From Anoplopoma fimbria (Eukaryota; Chordata; Actinopteri; Perciformes; Anoplopomatidae), in assembly GCF_027596085.1 (NCBI RefSeq), contig NC_072453.1:6257448-6321447 (forward strand): 64,000 nucleotides of DNA. The letters run 5' to 3'. Position numbers and translations under genes: made by a program. The notes under the pieces are model-generated. The model was not told the origin of the DNA. It saw only the letters and a program-made list of their open reading frames with translations, and ran no database searches. Below, in pieces: positions 14,801 through 34,300 of the stretch (position 1 is its first letter; each line of letters starts with the position of its first letter).

Positions 14801-16592
14801 ACGATCCAGTGTAGGGTCACCAGGGACAGGAGGGGCATGGAAAAGGGCATGTACCCGACGTACTACCTCCACATGGAGAAGACGGATGGCAAAAATGTAG
14901 GCACTTCTGCACAATTTGAACCCAATCATTGTGCACATTGATTTAAGCTCTGATTGCATGATCCTGTTTTCTTGAGCTTTCATATTTCTATAAAAGTCCT
15001 TTTCATTGTCTGTTCCAAAAAATATGTTTTTTCGTTCATCCCCAGGTTTTCCTAATGGCAGGCAGAAAAAGGAAGAAGTGCAAAACATCGAACTATCTCA
15101 TCTCAACTGACCCGACAAATCTGTCCAGAGAGACAAACTGCTACATAGGGAAACTAAGGTATAACTTTCTATTTCTACCATGAGAAAGAACTCAAAACCA
15201 AAAATATCTGATTTACTTAAATACCTACAAGTGAATTCTCTGATCTTGGGATAATGAAACCCTTTAAAAAAACCTTCAGAAAACATTTAAGAATCCACTG
15301 TCATCCAACTAAAACTACGTGGTTCTCAAAACTGGACCTGAAGTACTTATTTATGGCCCACAATCTGACTTGATATAGCAGGAAAAGCACTGATGTAACT
15401 AATAACACTAACAATGTGTCTGTTCCATTTGAGTTTTTCAGTAAGCCTGAGCCAGCATGCATAACACCAGTTCCCTTGCACTAAAACACCTGAAATGGAA
15501 TAGAGCCATCAGTAATAATATTATTTACACCTTGGATTTTCCTGCTATGTTGTGTCATAATATCTGCCATGAAAAGGGTCTCTTGATGGATTATTTGGAA
15601 GTGTTTATTGGAAATGTTTCCCTTTTTTTAGTATTTTGGGAATTTCTCCATGATTTGTAATGAGCCAGTAATTTTGCCTGGAATTGAATACTCCCAGCTG
15701 TTGTCTTCCTTAATTAAGACATGGTTGATATTTTGATCTCTCACCTTATAGACGATTCCAGATCATGAATCTGATCAGACTAATTTGTTTCAGGTCCAAT
15801 GTCCTGGGTACAAAGTTCACAGTCTATGATGGAGGTGAAAACCCTGAGAAAAAGCCGTTCATCAAAGAGTGTGAATCAGTGCGGCAAGAGCTGGCAGCAA
15901 TTTGTTATGTAAGTTCAAATTTAACTCTATACACATTCCACTTAATAAAGCATATTAATGAGATAAAACCTGTAATAAACTTGGCTATCATGTTCCAGGA
16001 GACTAATGTGCTGGGATTCAAGGGTCCTAGGAAAATGACAGTGGTCATCCCTGGCATGTTGGAGAACGATGAAAGAGTGTCCATTCGTCCCAAAAATGTA
16101 TGTTTACATTTTTTTTGATCCTTTTGATGATGTTGATTAAGTGTGAAATATGTCAGAGGGACTAAAATATTATCTTATTACAGGAATCTGAGACTCTATT
16201 GGTCCGCCATGCGAACAGCCACACAGACAAACTCGTCACACTGCTGAACAAATCCCCAAGCTGGAACGAACAGACTCAGTCATATGTGCTTAACTTCCAC
16301 GGTCGTGTCACCCAGGCCTCCGTCAAAAACTTCCAGATCATCCACCCTGACAACGGTAAGATGTGACTTTCTCCCTCTATTGTCAACCACAAGCAAAAAT
16401 TGCTACCTGGTCTTCATTCCTAACTTCACAGTCATCTGTTTCCTCTCTTTCTGCCCAGAGGATTACATAGTGATGCAGTTTGGACGTGTGGCAGAGGATG
16501 TCTTCTCCATGGATTACAGTTTCCCCTTGTGTGCACTGCAAGCCTTTGCCATCACCCTGTCCTCATTTGATGGTAAACTGGCTTGTGAGTGA
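11880..16592 (+). CDS. Tubby-family protein, TULP1/TUB/TULP3-like
   Basis: Tubby proteins bind PI(4,5)P2 through a C-terminal barrel and, in TUB and TULP3, IFT-A through an N-terminal helix to deliver receptors to cilia. Twelve exons: 11880-11921, 13125-13284, 13419-13649, 13915-14037, 14176-14352, 14441-14601, 14735-14896, 15046-15158, 15794-15908, 15999-16097, 16184-16355 and 16459-16592, giving 562 aa with all phases consistent. The N-terminal helix (about residues 7-27, [20 protein letters not shown]) resembles the IFT-A-binding helix. A long lysine/glutamate-rich linker (about 110-295) recalls TULP1. The tubby domain runs from about residue 310 to the end with [16 protein letters not shown] (phosphoinositide-binding basic patch), [42 protein letters not shown] and the family C-terminus [10 protein letters not shown]. 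The ending and MTVVIPGM favour TULP1, while the N-terminus favours TUB/TULP3, so I give no symbol. Confidence 0.92.
11922..13124. other. First intron of the tubby gene
   Basis: Noncoding, AT-rich. It contains the reverse-oriented LINE-L2-type 3' tail at about 12,362-12,480, which is annotated separately. Nothing else coding or structured was found. Confidence 0.7.
12362..12480 (-). repeat. L2-clade LINE or SINE 3' tail, reverse orientation
   Basis: Read on the minus strand, this is the widespread fish repeat tail: a CGCTTT / GGATA loop / AAAGCG hairpin (12,402-12,418) followed by a short tandem tail of TGTAA units (ACATT on the plus strand, 12,362-12,388). The GGATA-loop hairpin is the recognition element of the eel UnaL2 type of LINE and of SINEs mobilised by it. 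The body would extend to the right; its boundary is not clear, and similarity to anything I recognise ends within about 100-250 bp. Confidence 0.7.
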
Positions 16593-19302
16593 GCCACGCT
16601 GGTGTGCCTCAAGTGCTTATCCAGATCACTGATCTAAATAGAAACTTACAATTGAAGTCAAAACTATACCCATAATTTTACACAGGGTCATTTTTCATAT
16701 TTTGTATCCTGGTGCATTGTAACACTTTGTATACACTAAATATGGAAAATACATGCCATAGACCTAGACTTCAGAGGGGACTTGTTTTATAGGTCCAGTA
16801 TTATTTTACAGCAGATTTTATATTGAAGTGGAATAAGTTATTTAAATTAATTTAACTGTCTTTCTTTCTATATTTGCCAGCTAGGTAAAGGACTCCTGCA
16901 ATTAAATATTGAGGACAACTGTGTAAATACTACCAGGGAAATATTAAATGTGAATAATACAAGTGCTGCAAGTCTATGTTTTAAAAAAAAATTATAAATA
17001 GATAGTGTCTACTGGGTTGAATTTTAATATTATGATTCAAAATTTTTTTCCAAAGCCATAACAACTTAGTGCTGCTTTAATCATCCACTCAAATCTTCAT
17101 CAGATTACGTGTTATCTAAAGCCAAAAGTTACATTTATGACTTTATACCGTCATCTTTAGCCTCTTTATCAGAAATAAGGAAGCATTCTTATCAAAATAC
17201 TGAAAAAAACGGAAAAAAAGCACTTATATCAGATACTGCGGACAAATTACAGAGAAATACAACCATATGAGGGTTTCTGCTCTTGCACAATCTAAAGAGC
17301 ACGTTTTCAACAGAATGTTCACACTACTTCACATGAGGGGGACAGAAAGTCATTTAGGTTTCAGCTAATAAAAATAGGCCTCCTTTATGCTGTGTGGTGA
17401 AGTGAAGTGAAGCGATCAGAAGTTTGCAGATATTTTGGATAGCAAAACCCCAAATTAAACTGAAACCTGTGTTATCACATTGACATGACCGTCTCTGTGG
17501 TAACATGATGTTTACTTGTTTCTTTTTCAGATGCTCTCTGCAACATATATATAAAAGGAGCCTTAAGAGTATGGCCCTCTTTTAATTTTAACCTTTGCTA
17601 CAAGTGCAACAAGTGATGAAGTTGACACACTGACAATACCTTGCCCCCTTGGGCAACAAATCAACAGTTTTGCATTTAATTAAACCGTGTTTTGTCCTGA
17701 AACTTGCTGACGTCCTCTTGATCAACTGCAAAATGATTTAATGCACTTCAACCTAACACCGAGAGACAGTCTGCTGGTCTACTAGTGTAAGTTATAAACT
17801 CTAAATCAACAAAATTGTGAACCTAAGAGGGAGACACTGTCAGCTTCTATCTTTTATAGGATCACCCCAACACACAACCAACATTCAGCTGATCTCCTGT
17901 CGCTGCTCTACACATTGCACAACTTTGCATCATTGCATAATTGCTGACAGCTGTACAATGGTTTTCAAATCTAAAATAGACTATTATATATAATCTTGTA
18001 AGTGACACAACAATTCATATTCCAGTTTCAGGTAACTCGACTTGAAAAAGAGAATCACCAATAAGATCACCCGATGTTTTGTCGGACATTTTTTTGAAAA
18101 AATCAGGTAACATTAAATCATTAAAGTTATCACCTGAGTACACCAGCATGAAGTAAGACTTCGCATGTAGGCATTTAAGTGCTTACATACTAAAAGGAGC
18201 CTCACAACGATCACCAGGCATAAACTGTATTCCTCAACGTATGTCTAGCTCAGTGGAACAGCCGCAAATATTAAGCTTAAATACATTCACATAAGTCACT
18301 TTTGTTTGTTATCTAGCGTTGAAGATGTGATTTGTCAGTTCAGTGCATAAATAGTGCCACATGGCAAATTTTAGATGGACATCCCCGCACTATTGAAGGT
18401 TTTTATCCGTGCTAAAAACATATTTTTATTTATTTTCACAAAGTTTGTAATGTTATGTCTTTACATGCAATGTAAAAGAAGAGTCAAAAATAATAAATGA
18501 AACTATACTGTCCTAAGAATAACTTCTGTGTAGAATAAGATTTATATATGCACAATCACACTCAGGTACACAACTAATGTCCGTAGAAATGGGTATATTT
18601 CATTGTTCCCCCCTTTAATGTGAATAAGGTCCATGATAAAAATTTGTGTGATTTAAGTAATGTGATGTTTAGCAGCTATATTTCCTAATCTGCAGATGTA
18701 TTACTTTACAGGAGCATTTGTTTCACAAATTTTTGTTTGCAGAGCTTGAGGAGTTCATGCAGTAATTTGTTTTGTAACAAGTTGAGTTTCACCATTGCAT
18801 GCGTTTGTGTTTTTATCTTATTGGTTCATAGATCAAAATAAATCTCACCACAGTGCTGACATCACATGACTGTTTTCCAGCTATGTGCCTTTCCAATCGG
18901 TTACCATCAGTGAAGAGATCTAAAGGACACTGAAAGAATAAATGTAAAACATTTATAGACTCAAAGCATTTTCTTTTTTAATTTGTTTGAATTGCAAGGT
19001 CTGATATTGAAAAAAATACTATTGTTAAACCAAATTTCATGCTAAGAACCAAATGCAGTGCATAGTGTGATAGATTATAGGGTTGTGATGTGAGATTCAA
19101 CATTATATTTGGTTAAACCGAAGCCTTACCCCTTTCACCGACTTTCCTTTTACAACTGCTCTTTTAAAATAGCACATCCTCTCCCCGCAGAGATGTGAAT
19201 GATAGCCATCAGTGTGCACCGACTGATACCTCCCTCTTCAGTTTTCATTAAAAACAGTTTAAACGAGAGCTTCAGGGCAGCATGACTATATGAAGACCTC
19301 TC
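16593..19302. other. Tubby-gene 3' UTR and il21r upstream region
   Basis: 2.7 kb with no convincing exon. Possible plus-strand poly(A) signals (AATAAA) are at 18492-18497 and 18837-18842, so the tubby 3' UTR may extend about 2 kb. The last few hundred bases before 19,303 should hold the receptor promoter and 5' UTR. No recognisable repeat element. Confidence 0.5.
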
Positions 19303-22300
19303 ATGGCTGAAATAATGTCTGGATCGTCTGGTTTGATGGATTGTAGCTCTCAACCGTGGCTGAAGCTGCTGTTCGGGTTTCTGCTTGTATCTACCAACAT
19401 TGTCTGTCTGCATGGAAATCTTATCACAGGTAAAATCTGAGTCAGTTTTATTTTGTTTTATGTAATAAGAAAATCATGATGATCAGATTGCTTGATTGTA
19501 CGATCATTTGCACGTTGCTTAGGACAAAAGCCAAATGAATAACCGTAAAATGTAAATATAAGATGCTTTAAAAACTATAAAACAACATGCAAACTAAAGT
19601 TAGAATAAATGACTCAGGCTTTGTTATACTTTGAAGGACCTCAGCTTTTTAGATCTTTATTAGATCTTAGACCTAATGGGAAAAGTTGGCTAATGTTTCT
19701 TATTATAAAGGGAAAGGTATATATCTTTTATTAATGTTGTGATGTAAGGTTTTTTATTTTACAATAAACCAGTATACATGCACTTTTAGATGCCAGTTGG
19801 TCAATAATAAATGTTGACGTTTTGCTCATTTTACAGTAACCAATTAAAGGATAAGTTCATATTTTTTAGGGTCTATCCTAAAACATAACCAACATTTCTA
19901 TATGGACATTGAAAGCGTTATTGGTCTCAGTAACTGTTTCTCTTTTCCACACTGGCCACAAAGAGCTTCCCTCTTAAAGCTACTTTAATAGAAGAGTTGG
20001 GGGACTATCTTTTAAATCTGCAGTTTTTAATATTGTAAGTAAAAAGGTTTTTTTCAATAAAACATTATACGTACAGTTTAAAATGTCATTTAGTCATCAG
20101 TAGTGTTTCTTTAACTGGATGGTACGCATAAAAAACCTACATGTTTAAAAGAAAAGGCTTCAAATACAAAGAGCATTATTCACCAACTAAAGGGATCCTT
20201 AACCAAAAGGGGGTACAAAGTTAAATCTCTGCTTTGATTCCTGAAAGTCCCAATAAAACATTGCCTGTATATCTTTTAGGTGTGGACCACGATATTCACT
20301 GTGTGAATGATTACCTGTTCACCATCAACTGCTCCCTAAGAATCGCAACATCACCAAACTACTCAGGCAGCAACAGGTCCTACTGGCTCACATTCGTAGA
20401 AACATTTGAAAAGTGAGGCTTTTTATTTCCTGGCATTTATAAAAAATGGATGACCTTAAACGTGATGTTGATATTGTGTTTCATTACTGTTTTGTGCAGA
20501 TACGAGTTTGACTGTATGCTGACAAAGATCAATGAGGATTACTTCTGCAGCCTAAAGAAATCCCAACCAATGCCTGATGATGCCTTATATCCTGGGATCT
20601 TTATGGATGCAGATAGTTTTAACATTTCAGTTTGTCACAGCCAAAATGATGAGTCTAAAATCTGTGAGCAGCTGGTTGTCGAATATGAGCCTGTGGAAAA
20701 CAGTAAGGAACACACTGGTTTTGGTCGGTTTTCAAAACCAGAATCACAGAACACATTAATCTATAAAAATACAGATGTATGTTTATTTAAGACCTGCCTT
20801 TTGTGTGTGTTTGTCTTTAATGTGTGTTCTCTCTAGTTAAACCAAACGCACCATCCAACCTCACAGTCAGCCACAACTCAAGTCAACACCACTTCACCTG
20901 GAAAAGTACCTATAAGAATTATGAGACTTACACCGGTCTTGTTCGCAACCTCAAGTTCCAGCTCAATTACTACAAAAGAGGAGACAAACATAACGTGAGA
21001 TTCAATGATAAACAAACGAGAATGGTGTGATCTTTGTTGGGGGGAATAAGAGAATAACATGCTTTTTGGGAAACAGTTCTGGTCTGTTAGAGGCCCGTTT
21101 GTGTCAGTTAAAATGTATTGGCAAAGCAATAATCCATTAAAACATGGGAATTGTTTTATCATAGTATACAATAGAGAAATGGACAAATTAGTAATCTAAA
21201 GATTAATGAAAACACTTAAAGTTATAACATACAAACCGACGTCACATTGTCGGTTGCTGTTTGTTAACACAGCATTTAAAATTAAAATTCGTCCCTCCTC
21301 TCCAGATCAACAAGTGAGCGAGCGAGCTAGAGTGAATTAAGAGAGGGGCTAACATTAGTGAGAACAAAGCCAGGAATCAGAAGAATAAAACTTTATTTTT
21401 CTGATTGTTTAACGCCAGTCGCGTTCGAAAGCACCAATAAATAAATAAATCCAACCTCCTCACAAACCTGAGGGAAAGGTGCCTGATTTTTAGTGAATGC
21501 ATGCTTCACCCTGCTGTGTCCTGTCTGCTCTCTCTGTGTTTCTCATCATTCACTAACTATGAGGGTCCGATATAGCACCACACAGCAGAGACTGAAAGGG
21601 GAAACACATACGCATAGAACAACCGCTTTGCATCAGACCATGAAAAGTGCCACATAGGCTACTTTGAGCCCCATGACAAGGCGACAGTGTTTGACCTGGG
21701 AACGGGCTGCACACCCCTGATGATTGGCTAGAGGTTGCACCCCCCACGTGCCCTGAAGAGTCCCGAACACAGCAAAATAAGAAGATTTATTTAGTAAATT
21801 GTTGCATAATATAGCTTAAATAGCAACAAAAAAAAAAGCTAATCAATGATAAAAAAAATACTGCAATCTGGGATCCTTTTGGTTTGATTTCTTTAACACA
21901 AATAACTGAATAACAGGGACACCAATTACACAATTTTGCCTAATGACAAATTAAGACTGAACTCTACATACCTAAATGTACAATTCAGAGTAAACGTTTG
22001 CTAGGATTATTAACTGCCAGTGACTCTTATCAGTTTATCACACCAGCCACTTTAGTAGTGATATTAAGTGTTGTCTTTTCAAAGTGCCCATCAGCTACCA
22101 CTGCAAATGTTAAACATCCTGTGAATCTGGCTGTGAAACAGCTAAATTAAATTAAACTACTATCAGTACACAATCTTGTCCCATGATTATAATGACTCAG
22201 TACAGATAATATCTCCTAGGACAGTCAGAATTAAACTTGGTCATACATAAAGCAACTGAAAAATTGTATATTGTAACTATAAACATTTGTCTAATAACAT

Positions 22301-23641
22301 TATTAAATAATGTATCTACTGATCTAACCATCTATCTGCACCTTCCTGTGAACTGTTGTAGTGATTTGATGATGGGACCAACAAATGGGACCCCATACAG
22401 GACGTTTCTCTCCTTTACAAAGATTAATGACATTCTACCATATCTATCTATTTCAGATGTTATCGCCTGAAATCAACACAGACTTTTTGTATTATTATTT
22501 GGATAATCGGATATTTGATCCACACACGGAGTACGCTGCAAGAGTAAGGTCCAGTCCTAATCTGGCTTCATACAAGGGACAGTGGAGTGACTGGTCCTCA
22601 GAGGTTTACTGGAAGACAGTGTCAGCTGTGAAGGGTGAGTCCTCCAAATAGTCATCTGATCTAAGCTTATTGAAGAGGATCTTCATCTTAAGGCAACTTG
22701 TTGAGAATGTAGCAACTGTTAATTCATAACTTTTAAAAATCCTCTTTGCATCCAGGCTTACTTATTTGCTGTTCTACTTTTTTTCACATTTTTTCTTCTG
22801 TGTCTAAGTCCATACAGAATTCCCATCAAACATACTTGTTTCTGGACTGGGTAAGGTGTTCATCCCCCTTTGTGTGGTGGTGCCAGTCTTCTTACTTCTC
22901 TGCTACGCTCCAGTAAAAAAGTAAGTTCCCCTCACAGCTTTTACTCCTAAGTAAACGCCAAAGTACAGTGTAACAAATGCCAATTCCTACAACGAATGCA
23001 CACAAATATTTTCTTTACGTTACTAACACTTACAGGTGGAGGCAGAGTGCATTCATCCCAACTCCAGCACCCTATTTCCAGACCCTGTACAGTGACTGCC
23101 AGGGTGATTTCAAGGTAAGTTTAGCTTAAAACAATTTACTGACAATTATCTCATAACAATTTCCAATTTCCATGACTGATTATAGAGCTGGGTGGTTACA
23201 CAAGAAAACACAGCAGACATGCTGAAGGCAGAGGAAACACTCCAAATTGACATCTTTACCAAGTGTGAAGTTGTCGAGGAGGAAGAAGAGAGTCAGCTCC
23301 AGTTTCACCACCAGTTCACGGAGGGCAGCATATACAGCAATATACCCGACCCGGGCTGCGACACTTCTCTCCTGGGCATCCCGTACGCCGTGAGCACCAT
23401 GGCTCCGCCTTCACCTCCAGGGAGCTCTCACCAGAGTCTGGCCCTCAGCTCACAGCCGGGGAGCCCTGCTGAAGGAGACTCAGGGTGTTGGCTGGAGAAG
23501 GACTCTCCGTGGTACTGCAATGAGTACTGCACCCTGAGCACCTTTCAGCAGAGCAGTCCAGTCATAGAGCACCATGGGAGCCGTTCAACTAAATGCTGCC
23601 CAACAGGGATCATCATAAGGGAGGCCAATACTGAAGCATAA
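19303..23641 (+). CDS. il21r: Type I cytokine receptor, interleukin-21 receptor-like
   Basis: Single-pass receptor expected to pair with the common gamma chain and signal through JAK1/JAK3-STAT in lymphocytes. Eight exons: 19303-19429, 20280-20412, 20500-20702, 20837-20994, 22457-22634, 22809-22920, 23036-23114 and 23186-23641, giving 481 aa. The start could be 19303 or the in-frame ATG at 19315; the second leaves a shorter lead before the hydrophobic signal peptide. Two fibronectin-III domains follow, with paired cysteines in the first, then WSDWS at residues 250-254, a transmembrane segment at about 275-300 and a proline box (PTPAP) as Box 1. IKPNAPSNLTV, the LNYYKRGD strand and the juxtamembrane YFQTLYSDCQGDFKSWV mirror human IL21R. 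The cytoplasmic tail is shorter than human and carries tyrosine motifs such as EYCTLSTF and SIYSNI. IL2RB and IL9R are the main alternatives. Linkage to 16p genes favours IL21R. Confidence 0.8.
20995..22456. other. il21r intron between the two parts of the second FnIII domain
   Basis: 1.46 kb intron. It contains one copy of the 125-bp perfect duplication (21,063-21,187). Otherwise AT-rich and featureless, apart from a GC-richer patch at about 21,640-21,770. Confidence 0.7.
21063..21187 (+). repeat. 125-bp direct repeat, copy 1 (il21r intron)
   Basis: This segment, starting with TTTTTGGGAAACAG and ending with AATGGACAAA, is identical base for base to 25,966-26,090. The flanks differ on both sides. 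It lies sense in the il21r intron. I do not recognise the sequence as a known element. Confidence 0.95.
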
Positions 23642-24762
23642 GCTGATGAGTTTGTGTATAGTAACTGGACAGTAAAAGTCTGCAGCTGAATTTCAAATAA
23701 TGTTGTGCCCGAAGTTCAACTACACACATTTACACCATAAATGTAATGCTTAAAGCCAAACATATTTAGCGAATTCTTAATTTGTTTTTAGATGCTTTGC
23801 TTTTATAAGATTAGTGTGAATTTATTTGTAAAATGTTTCCACAGTATTATGCATTATGTAGATATTAATTGTATAACTTTTGCTTGAATCAAATGAAAAG
23901 AACTGTTAAAAGATAGTTGTCAGACAAAATTCATTTTGACACTTTTGTAAATGACTGAGTAGTTTTTTCTTTGTCTCTGGACCCTTAGTGGTCAAGTTGA
24001 GCTGGCTGTATATTTTACTAACGTAATAAATAAAATGCTAAAGTTCTGTAGAAAGTTTTATTTACGCCAACACATACATGAACAAAGCACCATATAACCT
24101 TAAAGTCTGATACAGAAGTAAGCCTACCTGCCTCAGTCATCATGGCCATTTTTATTTATTTCATAGCAAACACTCTGAATAACAAAAAGACAGCCAAGGC
24201 AGCAGATTCTATCATATATTACAGCATGCTGAATAGAAAACCTGGGAAAGAGAATTAGACAGAGCCATCTAGAGACACTAGTGAGATACAACAGTATAAA
24301 AGTGCCATTCATTATACAGCAGTTGAAATACTGACAATGAAATAAGCTAATTTTACATTAAATTTATGGAAAATAAAGGGGGGGAACATAAAAGGAATAG
24401 ACCCTGTGAAAGAGCAATATAAAACAAAACAAAACATTTTCTTCCTTGAACATTGATGACAGCCAGCTTGCATGGAGTTGATGAAACTGGTACCGAGCTG
24501 TGTTCCTTACCACATAAGACAATTAATGTTTAAAAAGAAATGACCAGGGTGCTGAAGCACCCAACCCCTCCCAGCATTACGCGTCAACTGGCAATTAAGA
24601 ACAAAAAAAATGATAGGTCGGATGGCACAGAATGTGTGGAGTTTAAATAGAAGTCTTTAAGCAAGTCCTGATGTGAGAGGAGCACATTCATTGAGAGACT
24701 GAGCGGGGAGGTGATTCTTGTTAAACCCATTCCTTCTGCCACAGCGGAGCAAGTCTTCGCCC
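23642..24762. terminator. Convergent 3' UTRs of il21r and ube2i
   Basis: Plus-strand AATAAA signals at 24025-24030 and 24029-24034 probably end il21r. A minus-strand AATAAA (TTTATT at 24057-24062) can end ube2i, so the transcripts overlap by at most a few tens of bases. The ube2i 3' UTR would then span about 24,040-24,762. No coding sequence seen. Confidence 0.6.
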
Positions 24763-31300
<6,538 letters not shown>

Positions 31301-34300
31301 CTGTCGAACGCACTCGGTTCTGAAAAGAACAACAGGCTAAAGTTCTAACTTTGAAAATACGCGAGAGACAAATTATGTTTGCTATATTAGTATCTGCTGG
31401 CTGCCATCTGTTTATATTCATATTAAATAAAACGTTTAATGAATTTTTCATACATCATGAATGTCAGGCAAGAGGCCCCATTCTAACAAGCACGGCGGGT
31501 TTCTATCTTCTCTTGTATAACATCTTTGCCTTGATTAAGGACCGTAAGCCGCTGTAGGCACCGTTAACCCAAACTACTGAGTTTGATAAGTCACATAGCA
31601 GACCGGCAAAATTACGAGAGTTTCGATGATTGTTTTGTCAGAAACAAAGTTTTGAACACTGTTTTATACTTCCTTGTAAAAAACAAAAAACGATTAAAAA
31701 AAACAAATAGGTCTACAAAATAAACAGGCATGTTTCCAGGCAACTAAAGCTATTGAAAGCTGTTTTGAGACACAAGGGGTCGCTATTCATCCAAAAATAG
31801 GATTTGTTGTCATGATTTCTTAATTTCTTACTCTAGTATCTACATGTGAAAGGACAATTCTACGTGATGTACAATCTGGTATGATTACTAATAAACACAG
31901 ATCAGGGTAAACACACCGGGGAAAAAAAAAAGCCTACACACATGAATGAATGACAACATTTTTATTGGGTTTACCCTATGCAAGACCATATAGATATATC
32001 CCCTTAACCTCATACTTAGTTTGCACATGTTTAACATTGCATAAGATCATATAGAATAGTGATCTATGTAGTGATATGAGAACCTTATTCATTGATGTAA
32101 ATGCTAGATTGAGGAAAAATGACACATTCATTCCCTCTGATTACAAGTGTGATCATCTTCAATCATGCACTACAGTGTCTGTGGCTTATGACTTGAATGC
32201 AAAACAAACTGGGCACTTATAAGTATTAGGCTACAGATTTGATAAGTTTGTCCATCACATGAAATGATTATCGATGCCAAATGCTCAACCAGACGACCTG
32301 TTTGTGAAGGGCATTAAAAAGGTAGTTGCTAAAGTAGAGGGGTTAAACACCTCAGACCAGAGTCTATCAAATTAAGTTACAACTGAACCAAGCAAACCAA
32401 ATGCAAAACACTTTAAATCTCATTGCAGAAAAAAAAAAAAAAAGGTCTCAAAAGACCGAAATAAACCTTTGCTCTGACCCAACGCAGGTGGGTTCAGCCT
32501 ATTAAAAGTGAGCATTACTGCAATCAGAGAGGGCGGAAAGCATGATTGTCTGCAACGCTCAACAGGCTGTCAGAAGTGGATAGAGTTACTCATCAGTCAG
32601 CACGTCCGTGTGAATATCAGTTCATGTGGAGTTGGGAGTGCTAGTTGCCATTGGTGCAGTCACACAAATCAGACGAATGTTAACGTGTGTGTGAGGAAGT
32701 GCAAGACAGTACATAATTGGAAGGCTTCAGAATACTATAGCAAATGTAAACATAGCCTAGCTCTGGCAGGAAATCCAGTCTACTTTGATTGAACCTCATT
32801 GCAGATGTCAAATTTTGCACTTTAAAAGCCCTTGTGTGTGTTTGTGTGTATAGCTATATCAAAAAACATGCATCCATACTTGTTTTTTCGCGACAATATA
32901 AAAATTGTTTAATCAAGTGTATACGTGTATATGTGAGTAAATGGAGGTTTGCGTGTCATTAAGAAGTCTATATGTACAAAGTGTGCCAGCATTAAGAAAA
33001 GTTAACTCATCCCTGACACTAAGATCAACGTGTACAATACATATAAGACATTGGATTTTGGTTTTTTGGGGGAAAAGGCAACACTAAATGATTATTTGTT
33101 AATGAAATATTCAACCTATCAAAACCACACATCAAACCTGAAAACAACTTTCTATATTAAAAAAAAAAAAAAAAAAAGTGTTCTAAAATGCAGTATTTAC
33201 ATTATCAACATTACAGGCTTGTAAGCAATGTGCACAGTGCTGTTTTCCACTGTAGTGCTTGTAATGCTGTGTACGAAATCTACACAAGTCAAAATGCTTA
33301 GAAGAATCTATCAAATGCAGGAAAAATACATTTGGTTGTTTTTTTGTTTTTTTTAAATGTAACAGTCAACTTCATAGACAGCCAAGTATAGCTTTGTTAT
33401 TGGTTATCAAAACATGTTCCAGGCATGTTCTCAGTGAAAGACACCATGTTCAGCATCAGATGTTTCAATCTTAACTCCTGTACAAACAATTCAAAACAGA
33501 AGTTAACATTGTCAAAATTATCTAGGTTTTAAAGATCCAGTATAAACAACTTCTGTTCCAAGTTGTGTTTTCTCTACAGTGTACAAAACGTGCAGTTTTT
33601 TTAAGAGTTAAATATTAATATTGAATTTGGATTATTTACATCAAAACAAAATCCTCTGGATATGAAAAGAAAGTCCTTCACCGCTGCCTTCAAGCAGTTC
33701 CTGCCCCCAAACCTCCCACACCACAAATACTTCCCCTCAAAAAAGATCTTAATCAAACATGATGTTCCCTCAAACATACACGATAAACTAGTGAAGGAAA
33801 ACTCAGAAGTTAGAGGGAAACCTTTTTTTTTAAGACGCCATTGTCTCAAGGATGTTTGTCCCGACAAGAAACAGGAAACTGTGGTTAAAAAAATAATGAT
33901 ATTGTAAAACAGAATTCACATTTTAAAACACCATTGACTATTTTGGCAGTTAACTTTAGACTTATGAACATGAGGAATTAAGAAAAATGTCTGGCAGACT
34001 AAAAGTGATATAAATTTATACTTTACAACATTTAGAGATTAATTTACTTCTTTGGACTAGAAAGTCCACGTTTGCAGGAGCAGCGGAAATCTTACTTTGA
34101 ACAAATATGTGTCGTTAAATGTGTATGATATGTAATATACTACTGATTGTAAGTCGCTTTGGATAAAAGCGTCTGCTAAATGACTGTAATGTAATGTATC
34201 TAATACTTAACTGTATAATAAGAATAAAACTTTTAAGTGGATTTTCTGAAAACAATTATTTAATCCCACAGCACATCTGCGGGTAATTGTGTTACTAAGG

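Noticed and set aside
31375..31557. 61-codon plus-strand ORF with a hydrophobic N-terminus
   Set aside because: No recognised homologue and no clear splice or poly(A) context; retained only as a question under the NRF1 finding.
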